A stretch of DNA of 64,000 nucleotides from Chrysophaeum taylorii (Eukaryota; Sar; Pelagophyceae; Pelagomonadales; Pelagomonadaceae). A model generated the notes under the pieces. The model had not been told where the DNA came from. It did not search any database and was given only the letters and a program-made list of their open reading frames with translations. Positions 52,769 through 61,365 of this stretch are shown in pieces. Location of the stretch: NCBI GenBank assembly GCA_029834535.1, contig JAQMWT010000024.1, positions 186,001 to 250,000 of the forward strand. Reading direction: 5' to 3'. Numbering within the stretch: position 1 is the first letter of the stretch; each line of letters begins with the position of its first letter. The position numbers were made by a program, and so were the translations under genes.

Positions 52769-55700
52769 ATGATGATGAAGCGTCGAAGCGGAGGAGGAGG
52801 GTACGCTGCCGTCGGCGGCAACAACGAGGCTGCTGTGCCGAGCGGCGCATACGCGCGGAGGAAGAAGATCGGTGCCGTGGGTAGCGTGATCGTCGCGATC
52901 TTGGTGAGCGTGGTCGCGTTCCTGCCGAAGGAGAAGAAGCCGAAGCGGGCGAGCGATTTGAGCGAGATATCTACCGGAATCTCCAAAGATTTTGATGCCG
53001 ACGGGCGGTTTATCCTGCCGGGGTTCGACGGGCGCAAGCCCTTCGCCTCCTTCCTGCCCGGGATCGGGGGGGAATGGGGCTTTCCGATGTGGGCCTTTTA
53101 CGTGAGTTTTTGTGTCGTCGTCGGTCGTCGCGGCCGCGGGCGGCCCTCGGGCCTAAAAAAAAAAGAGTGTCGCGACAGGTGAACCGCGGGCAAGCGATCG
53201 CGGCGTTCGGGGTCGAGAACAAGGACGGGCCGTTGTTGGAGTTCACGCCGGCGAACAAGGCGTACCAGGTGACGACGTCTTCGGGGTTCCGGACGATCGT
53301 TGAGATAGAGAGAGGTTCGTCGAAGACGACGGCCCAGCCGTTTTTCTACCCCGTCCAAGACGAGAAGACTGTGGAAAGAACGATGCTGATCGGAAAAAAC
53401 GAGCTCGAGATTTCGGAGACCGACGCGAACACCGAGCTCTCGACGAGTGTGCTGTATTTTACGGTGCCGGGCGAGGACTTTCCGGCGATGGTGCGTCGCG
53501 TCACTTTCCGTAACTTGGGCGAGACCGAGGCGACGCTGTCGATCCTCGATGGCCTCGCGCGGCTCGAACCGTTTGGGGTGAACGCGGGCATGCTGGCGGC
53601 GATGGGGAGAACGTTGGAGGGGTGGATGCGGGTCTACAACTGCGAAGAGGAGGCGCCGAAGAAGTGCTACGAGCCGTTCTTCAAGCTATCGGCGTCGACC
53701 GCGGACACCGCCCAGGTCCAGATGATCACCGAGGGAAATTTCGTGGTGAGCTACGTGGAAGGCGAGGAAGAATTGCTGCAGATCATCGTGGACCCGTCGA
53801 GCGTCTTCGACGAGGACACGACGTTGTCTCGTCCAGTTTCGTTCGAAACCGCGACCTCGAGGTCGCAAATGAAAGCCTCGAAGACGCCGTGCGCGTTCGC
53901 GGCAACCAAGCAGACGTTGGCTCCGGGGGCTGCGGTGACGGTGGTGAGCGTGTATGGGCATGCGAAAAAGCTGCTTGCCCTGAAGAGCATCGTGCCCAAG
54001 ATCCTAAGTCCCGGGTTCGCGGGCGGGAAGTACGCCGAGGCCGTCGAGCTCGTCGAGCGCCTCACGTCTGCCGTCGATTCGTCTACGTCCAACGCGTTGT
54101 TCGACGCGTTTTCGAAGCAAATGCTGCTGGACAACTTGCTGCGCGGCGGGTATCCCGAGTTTCTGGGGAGCGAGGCCGACCCGAAGGTCTACCACACGTT
54201 CTCGCGAATTCACGGCGACCTCGAACGGGACTACAACAACTTCCAGATAGACGCGTCGTACTATTCGCAGGGGTCGGGCAACTACCGCGACGTCAACCAG
54301 AATCGCCGCGTCGACGTGCTGATGTTTCCGCGGTTGGCGGACTTTAACCTCCGCCAGTTTCTGACGTTGAAGCAAGCGGACGGCTACAACCCTCTGACGG
54401 TCACGACTGCGTTTTTCGTGCTGAACGGCGGTCCGGAAGCAGCGGTGGACCTTGCAGACACGATGACGACGTCCGAGGCTTCGGCATCGATATTGGGGGG
54501 CTTGCTGAGTTTGCCCTTCCGACCCGGCCAGCTCTTCAAGGACGCCCAGGACCGCGGGGTTAATTTCACTCTCGCTCCTTCGAAGGTATTGGACGCGATA
54601 GCCGCCGCGTCGTCTCAAGTGTTCTCGGCGAACTACACTCACGAAGGGTTCTGGGCGGATCACTGGACCTACGATCTCGACCAGGTCGAATCCTTCGAGG
54701 CGATCTACCCGGACCGGATAGAAACCGCGATGTGGGGACAGAAGATTCCTTTCTACATGTCGTCGGGCACCGTGCAGCCTCGCGACTTCAAGTACGTCGA
54801 GGTTACGATCGACGGAAAACCGGCGATCCGCCAGTACAACGCTGTGTACGACGACCCGGACAAGATGGGCCAGCTCTTCGACCGCATCGCCAAGCCCGAC
54901 GGCTTTTTCGAACTTGCGCTCGACGGCTCGGGCATCATCTCGGCCGAGCACACTTACGTCTACGAGGTCGCGCCGATCGCCAAGCTGTATTTGCTCTGCG
55001 TCACCAAATTCTCCCTCCTGGACCCCTCGGGAATGGGTCTCGAGATGGAGTCCGACAAGCCGGGCTGGAACGACGCGATGAACGGCCTCCCCGGCTTGCT
55101 GGGTTCTGGCATGGCCGAGACCTGCGAAACTCTCAGGCTCGCGAGATGGCTCATGAAGACCCTGGACGCGTATCCGAATCCGGTCGTCGTCCCGACGGAG
55201 TTGGTCGACCTCACCGACGCGATCGACGAGGCCCAGGGGCTCGAGGGATTCGAATACTGGGACACGGTCGCCACGGCGCGCGAGGCGTACCGCCGCGCGG
55301 TACGCCTCTTCTTCTCGGGCGTCGAGCGGTCGATCCCCGCCGCTCAAGTCGTAGCTCTCCTCGCCAAGTTCGAAACCAAGCTCGAAGCAGGCATTCAAAA
55401 GTCCCTCACCTATACGGACGGCGTCATCATGCCTGCCTACTTCTCGCACACGGTCCTCGCCTACAACTACACGGGCTACAGGAGCTACCGCGGCGAACCG
55501 TTTGTCCGAGCTCGAGAGTTCGAGGTTCGAGTCTATCCTTTATTTTTGGAAGGTCCCGTGCGCCAGCTCAAGACCTACACCGACGGCAACAAGATCACGG
55601 CCATTTATGATGCTGTGAAAAAGTCCGGTCTATACGACGCGCCGATTGGCCAGTACAAAATTTGTGAATCGCTCGAAGGTCAGTCGTTCGAGATGGGGCG

Positions 55701-56291
55701 CATGATGGCGTTTACGCCCGGCTGGCTCGAAAACGAGTCCATCTGGCTCCACATGTCCTTCAAGTACTACCTCGAGCTGCTGCGTGCGGGCCTCTACGAC
55801 CAGTTCTGGCTCGCGATGGAAACGGGAGCGCCCTACAACATGGACGTCGACGTTTACGGCAGGTCGCCCCTCGAGTGCGGCTCGTTTATCGTGTCTTCGG
55901 CCTACCCCGACAAATCTCTCTGGGGGACCGGCTTCCTCGCGCGCCTCTCGGGCTCGACGGCCGAATTCCTCTCGATGTGGACTTTGTTGATGGCCGGCTC
56001 CAAGCCCTTCAAGGTCTCCAAAGCCAAGACCCTCGAGCTCCAACTCAAGCCCGCGATTCCCAAAAAACTCTTCAAGGAAGACAAAACCCTCTCCTTCAAG
56101 TTCCTCGGAGACGTCATCGTCACCTACCACAACCCCCACCTCCTCGACACCTGGGTCATGTCTGCCATCAAGATCGAACTCACCGCCAAATCTTCCAACG
56201 AAGTCACGACCCTCCACGGCGCGCGGGTGCCCTCGCCCTACGCGGGCTACGTCCGCGATCTCCACTACTCCAACATCGACGTCTACTACGC

Positions 56292-56295
<4 letters not shown>
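52769..56295 (+). CDS. Membrane-anchored GH149/GH94-like beta-glucan phosphorylase
   Basis: Two exons, 52769-53101 and 53179-56295, give 1149 aa; the intron 53102-53178 (77 nt, GTGAGT..GACAG, phase 0) restores F-Y-V-N-R-G-Q-A-I-A-A-F-G-V. Residues 33-53 form a single TM (signal anchor) after a Lys/Arg-rich N-terminus, so the catalytic part is lumenal or extracellular. The H-G-D-L-E-R-D-Y-N-N-F and G-N-Y-R-D-V-N-Q-N-R-R-V-D-V segments and W-N-D-A-M-N-G (near base 55070, about residue 742, probable general acid Asp) are those of inverting glycoside phosphorylases of the GH94/GH149 clan. GH149 members phosphorolyse beta-1,3-oligoglucans to glucose-1-phosphate, which would suit an alga storing chrysolaminarin. 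Substrate is inferred from family resemblance. It converges on the IDO gene 256 bp away. Confidence 0.85.
53102..53178 (+). other. Intron of the phosphorylase gene (77 nt)
   Basis: Canonical GTGAGT donor, a purine run near the end and GACAG acceptor. Confidence 0.88.
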
Positions 56296-56328
<33 letters not shown>

Positions 56329-56329
56329 A
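56293..56329. repeat. (TAG)n microsatellite starting at the phosphorylase stop codon
   Basis: Twelve consecutive TAG units, the first being the stop codon itself. 56358-56397 is a (GACC)n-like run and 56503-56533 a (CGC)n-like run, filling the short gap to the IDO gene. Confidence 0.95.
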
Positions 56330-56551
56330 GGGGCGGAAGAAAAAAAAAAAATTCTTCGTGTTTTCGACCGACCGACCCGACCGACCGACCCGACCGATCT
56401 ACCGACAACGTGGCGCCTACGACGACGACAATAATACTACTCTTGTTGGTTGTTGCTGCCTCAACAGCCGCAGCAGCAGCAGCGCCGCCAGCGCCGCCAG
56501 CGCCGCCGCCGCCGCCGCCGCCGCCGCCGTCGCCGCTTACAAAGTAATACA

Positions 56552-57733
56552 TCATGAAGAAGAAGATGATGATGTTTTGGCGATCGCGTCCCGCAGCATC
56601 GGGCGAAAATCTGAGCCGCCCGTCCCGGTGTCTGTGCGTATGAGGTACCGCGTGGCTACGGCGTAGTGGAACCGCCGGAAGTCGGCATACGCCGCTCTCG
56701 CGGCGCCGCGCCACTTTGCCACCCGAGGGCGGCTCTCGGCAAACTGCTTCACACCCCCTACCGCCCGCAGATCCGCCCTCAGCCCCGTCGCCAGAGCCCG
56801 GTGCGGCAGCGGCATGTACGCAAGCATTTCCTTCTGGAAATCCGCGTGGGGACCGGGAGTCTCGTCGGCCAGCACGGCGTCCAATATCACGAAGAGCGCT
56901 GATTGGCCCGCCGACGGCCCCTGCGATTTGACCACCTTTTGCGCGCCACGTGTGTGCAAGACGACAGGCGCCGTCGTCAGCAGCGGCCTGTAGACGTCGT
57001 AAAATGTGTGCGGATCTACTTTCTTCCAAACGCCGTCGAAGATACGTTTGGCGTCCAAAAAAAATCTCGCGAGCGACCGCAAGGTCGCCGCGACGGCCCC
57101 CGAACGCCCCGCCCCTACGTCCTCCGCCACCCGCAGCAACCCCGGAAGCTCGCGCGCGGCTCGCTTGAGGATCAAGGTTGGGATGCGATGGAACTCCGTC
57201 TCGGTCCGAGTTCCCGTCATCGATACCTTCAGCTCGGGATCCCAGTTCCAGAGGTCCGTTGCCGCGGCGGTCACGGCGCCCGTCGGAAGATCGAGCGCCC
57301 CGCACACCCCGATCCACGGCTCCGCGAGCGCCACGGGAATTTCAGGACGAACACGCTGCACCGCGAACCCTAGAATCACGTAGGCGCGACGCAGGTCCTC
57401 GCCCCTCAACGACGACGGATCGAGCACCGGCATCCGCGCGAGATAGGACGGAAGGTCCTCGATGCTCGCCAGCCTCGCCCCGAGCACCTCCCACGCCCCG
57501 AACCTCGGGGGAAGCCGCCGGGGCCTCCCCAGAAACCCCAGGTCGGGGGACAGCCCATACCTTGCGCACACGCCGTGCCAACGGACCTCGCGCCGAGCGC
57601 CGGCGCGCATCTCGATAGCGACGACGCCCACCACGCACACGCCCATCACAACGACTGCGCTGCGCACCGGCAGCGCGAGACCCATCATCACCACGCCCAA
57701 GCACCCAATCAGGACGCTCTCGACCTGCAGCAT
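56552..57733 (-). CDS. IDO: Indoleamine 2,3-dioxygenase with N-terminal membrane anchor
   Basis: 393 aa, one exon. I start at ATG 57733; a longer frame from 57790 would begin inside the neighbouring minisatellite. IDO opens the indole ring of tryptophan to N-formylkynurenine using heme. Signatures: G-L-S-P-D-L-G-F-L-G and P-P-R-F-G-A-W-E near the N-terminus, D-P-x-x-F-Y-D-V-Y-R-P-L-L, G-P-S-A-G-Q-S-A-L-F, M-P-L-P-H-R-A-L-A and the proximal heme ligand His356 in F-R-R-F-H-Y-A-V-A-T-R-Y. The length matches animal and fungal IDO (about 400). Unusually, residues 6-22 and 25-41 are two hydrophobic segments, so the enzyme may be membrane-bound. The C-terminus ends in a Ser run. An inverted-arm element begins about 25 bp upstream of the start codon. 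Confidence 0.9.
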   Translation of the reverse strand: MLQVESVLIGCLGVVMMGLALPVRSAVVVMGVCVVGVVAIEMRAGARREVRWHGVCARYGLSPDLGFLGRPRRLPPRFGAWEVLGARLASIEDLPSYLARMPVLDPSSLRGEDLRRAYVILGFAVQRVRPEIPVALAEPWIGVCGALDLPTGAVTAAATDLWNWDPELKVSMTGTRTETEFHRIPTLILKRAARELPGLLRVAEDVGAGRSGAVAATLRSLARFFLDAKRIFDGVWKKVDPHTFYDVYRPLLTTAPVVLHTRGAQKVVKSQGPSAGQSALFVILDAVLADETPGPHADFQKEMLAYMPLPHRALATGLRADLRAVGGVKQFAESRPRVAKWRGAARAAYADFRRFHYAVATRYLIRTDTGTGGSDFRPMLRDAIAKTSSSSSS

Positions 57734-58082
57734 CCTTTTTTTGTCCGGTAGATAAAACAAGTGCAGGCCAGTAAGTTCACCTACTCCCAATCTCTAACCC
57801 TAGTAAGTTTAGGTCTGGTCCCAGTAAGTTTCATATAAGTTCACCTGGTCAGTAAGTTCACCTAGCTCACACCAACTCCTTTGAGCTCGTCGCTCTCGCC
57901 TCCGCCAATCCACGCTGCTTTGATCCGCACGCGCCGCCAACCTTTGAGTTTACTCTAAAAACCCTTTACTCTAAAACCCCCAGTAAATTCACCTGGTCTC
58001 AGTAAGCTCACCTGGTCACTATATTCACCTAGTCCCAATCTCAAACCCCAGTAAGTTCACCTGGTCCCAGTAAGTTAACTTA

Positions 58083-58690
58083 CAGTGCGCGTGTAGACGC
58101 CGGGAGGGGGCTTATCGGTATTGCGGAGCACGTGTGGGGTAGGGTGGAGTCGTCGACTCAGAAGAGCATATTCTCGGGGTTGCCGATCGACAGAGAGCCA
58201 CGTAGAGCTGGACGTGGCAGAAGACGGGCTTGGGCAAGAGGACGCCAACCTCGCGGGGCGTCTGGCCCTGGCTCTTGGTGATCGTTTGGCGTCGGCGGGC
58301 CTTAAGGGATACAGGTTGGAGGAGCCTCGGTGACAACGACACGATCGATCATGTATCTGGTACCGTTGCAGTGGCCGTGCGACGGGTCGAGGTTGCGAAG
58401 ACATTAAGCTCGCGATCAAAGTCAGCATGCCGTTGGTTGTCAGGGAGTTGAAAACTCTACTGTAAAGAGCGAGGCGTCGTCTTCCGACCCAGCCTAGTCA
58501 GCCGAAAAGAACTCCGACGCCTCGTCTTCGGGAAAAAAAGGCCGCGGTCATGCGCGCGTTGTCAGCATCGACAACATCGTTTCGACGGGGCGTGAGAATG
58601 GCGCGCTGAAAGAGCCGCCGCGGCTCGTGGAAATAGTCTGCGAGGTCGCCGTAGACGGCTTGGAGGATCACTGTCCTAACTACTAATCGA
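58083..58690 (-). pseudogene. Helitron-type helicase C-terminal remnant, copy 4
   Basis: Minus 58342-58112 reads [15 protein letters not shown] and [13 protein letters not shown] (motifs V and VI); upstream frame shifted. Confidence 0.78.
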
Positions 58691-58739
58691 CAGATGTTTG
58701 TCTGTCTGTTTGTTTGTTTGTTTGTCCCTCGATTTAGGG

Positions 58740-59350
58740 TAAGGATCAGTTTGGCCCGCGAGCCAGACAGTGATCCTCCAAGCCGTCTACGGCGACCTCG
58801 CAGACTATTTCCACGACCCGCGGCGGCTCTTTCGGCGCGCCATTCTCACGCCCCGTCGAAACGATGTTGTCGATGCTGACAACGCGCGCATGACCGCGGC
58901 CTTTTTCCGGAGACGAGGCGTCGGAGTTCTTTTCGGCCGACTAGGTTAGGTCGGAAGACGACGCCTCGCTCTTTACAGTCGAGTTTTCGACTCCCTGACA
59001 ACCAACGGCATGCTGACTTTGATCGCGAGCTTAAAGTCTTCGCAACCTCGACCCGTCGCACGGCCACTGCAACGGTACCAGATACATGATTGATCGTGTG
59101 GTGTCGCCGAGGCTCCTCCAACCTGTATCCCTTAAGGCCCGCCGACGCCAAACGATCGACAAGAGCCAGGGCCAGACGCCCCGCGAGGTCGGCATCCTCT
59201 TGGCGAAGCCCGTCTTCTGCCACGTCCAGCTCTACGTGGCTCTCTGTCGATCGGCAACCCCGAGGATATCCTCTTCTGTGTCGACGACTCCACCCTACCT
59301 CACACGTGCTGCGCAATACCGATAAGCCCCCTCCCGGCGTCTACACGCGC
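58740..59350 (+). pseudogene. Helitron-type helicase C-terminal remnant, copy 5
   Basis: Plus. Reads V-Y-G-D-L-A-D-Y-F-H-D-P and A-I-L-T-P-R-R-N-D-V-V-D-A-D-N, then a stop near 58946, then [13 protein letters not shown] in another frame. Confidence 0.78.
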
Positions 59351-59639
59351 ACTATAGGTTAACTTACTGGGACCAGGTGAACTTACTGGGGTTAGAGATT
59401 GGGACTAGGTGAGCTGAGTGACCAGGTGAACTTACTGGGAGCAGGTGAACTTACTGGGGTGTTTAGAGTAAACTCAAGGGTTGGCGGCGCGTGCGGATCA
59501 AAGCAGCATGGATTGGCGGGGGTGAGAGCGACGAGCTCAAAGGAGAGTGGGGTGAGTGGGTGTGAGCACGAGTGGGTTTACGCCGAACTTACTGGGGTTA
59601 GAGATTGGGAGTAGGTGAACTTACTGGCCTGCACTTGTC

Positions 59640-59765
59640 TGTCTTTAAATGTCGACTGCTAAGAGGGGGGGAGTGTGTGTGGGGAGCATCACTGTCTGGC
59701 TCTCGCGCCTACCTGATCCTTACTCTCGCGCCTACCTGATCCTTACCCTAAATCGAGGGACAAAC
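59640..59765 (-). repeat. LINE-A 3' end fragment and LINE-A coding fragment
   Basis: 59640-59692 is a minus-oriented LINE-A 3' end; 59693-59765 repeats CTACCTGATCCTTAC twice, a LINE-A coding fragment also present at the inner end of the helicase arms. Confidence 0.7.
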
Positions 59766-61360
59766 ACTCCATCGTCTGCTGCGGCCACACCGGTTCACTC
59801 GCCGCCCGCCTCCGCGACCCAGATCTCGCCAACTCCCCCTCCGCCACCACAACCGGCTCTGCCTCTGACCCCTGCCCCGCACTCTACTTTCTCGTCCACC
59901 GCTCGTGCTGCCCGAAGTCGCGCTCATCATACTCTTGCACGTGCTGCTCGACAGAACCTCGTTGCGACCCTGCGCCGCGCTCCTGGTCAGCCACGTCACA
60001 CCGCCGCGCTCCGTCTTCAGCGCTTTGTTCGCGCTCGGCAGCACCTCCGTGCCCGTCGCTCACCTGCTACGCCCACACAGTCCGTCACACCCACTGCCAC
60101 CAATACTTCCCCGGCGTCTGCCACACCCACGCCAAATTCCTCGCCACCCTCGGGCCCGTCACCTACCCCTCAGCCGCCGCTATCTGCCTCGCCTTCACGC
60201 GCATGCACCAACTCTGCACATCCGGATGTCGCCCGCGTCATACGCACCCGCGCTCAACACGCTCAAGCACGTGCTGCCCGGCAAAACCGCGTCGCGGCCT
60301 TGCGCCAGACTCCTGGCCCGCCACTCCACTACGCAGCGGCCCTTCTTCAGCACCAATTTCGAGCCTGGAAGCGATTACGTGCTCGTCGATCCCTGGCAAT
60401 AATCCGCCGCTTCCTGCGCCACACGGCCGGCCGCTATGTCAGCTACCTCCGGGACCGCGCTTGTCCTATATGCTCCAGCCCTTGCTTTACCCGTTGCCAA
60501 GTCCGCTGCTGTCGCGTGGTCCTGCACCATGCCTGCGTTGGTCAGTGGGCGCTAAGCAACCTCGCCGGCGACCAAGGCGACCCTGACGTGGCGCCCACCA
60601 ACCGCGCGCGCCTTCCGCCGTGCCCAAACTGCCGCAGTCCTATACGCATGGTCCGCCCTCATCAACGCTGGGTGTCTGTGCACTCTCTCCCCAGGTCCGC
60701 GCTGCGGCACCCCACCGCATTTTCCCACTTGCTGCAGCCCTTGCCGCCACTACCGCCCGATATCGCATTCGAGCGCGTATGCGCGACGCCGCCCTTGCCG
60801 CTCGAGCCGCTGCTGCTGCGGAACGCCATCTCGCCGCTATGCACGCTGCTGCTGCCGCTGCTGCGGCACTCCAACTCGACACGGGACGGGCCGCTGCCGC
60901 TGCTGCCAGCGCCGACGCTTACCTCGCCCATCGCGCTGCCGCCCACGCTGCTCAAGCTGCCCGTGCCGCCCGCCTCTCCCACATTGGCTCCCGCACGCGA
61001 TCCACTGGCACCCGCAACACCCCTACCACCCCTCCCGCTGGCAACCGCCGCACCACTGCGTCTGGCAACCGCACTGCGAATGCAACAGCCAGCCGCCACA
61101 CCCCTGCCGCTGGCACCCGGACCACCCCCACTACTAGCACCTCCTCCACCCCCGCCGCTACCGCCGGCAACCGCCGCGCCCCTGCCCCTGCCACCAGCCA
61201 CCGCAACACCCCTGTCACGGCTGCAGCCCCCACGAGCGCGTCTCCTGGCATTTCTCCCATTGGGCCTCGGTCACATTCGGCGCCACCGTCTGTTGCCCCG
61301 CCCACCCTACGTCATCCGGGCCAGCCCCCTCCCTCCCGACACGCCGTCCACGTGACCTGA
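59766..61360 (+). CDS. LINE-A ORF1-like protein with RING-like zinc finger
   Basis: A plus frame, open from 59649 (inside the preceding LINE end) to 61355, encodes a Pro/Ala/Arg-rich region with two copies of an R-x-x-A-H..L-A-R-A-A-R-Q-N-x-V-A segment (about 59920 and 60240), then C-P-I-C-S-S-P-C..C-C..H-H-A-C-V-G-Q-W..C-P-N-C-R-S-P-I (60461-60650), a RING-type cysteine/histidine pattern. After about 60700 the Ala/Thr-rich sequence reads better in the +2 frame (60620-61360), so a frame break or programmed shift is likely. It is presumably the first ORF of the element whose RT follows. No clear ATG lies inside the element. Confidence 0.5.
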
Positions 61361-61365
61361 GCGAT

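Larger units (their letters stand above)
57757..59638. mobile_element. Compact inverted-arm (foldback-like) element, complete with both ends
   Basis: Starts ACAAGTGCAGGCCAGTAAG and ends with its reverse complement at 59638. Left arm: minisatellite 57760-58080, helicase remnant on minus 58083-58690. Right arm: helicase remnant on plus 58740-59350, minisatellite 59355-59638. The centre (58674-58740) holds TCCTAACTACTAATCGACAG-like sequence, a TTTG/TCTG run and LINE-A sequence. Arms of about 930 and 900 bp are inverted and highly similar, with frame breaks in both. Confidence 0.75.

Noticed and set aside
54004-55449. 481-codon open frame on the minus strand
   Set aside because: Lies wholly antisense to the phosphorylase exon; it reads as Arg/Val/Glu-rich shadow sequence typical of GC-rich coding DNA, with no domain.
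56286-57317. 343-codon minus frame overlapping the IDO gene
   Set aside because: Out of frame with IDO and ends in the (TAG)n array as poly-Tyr; a shadow.
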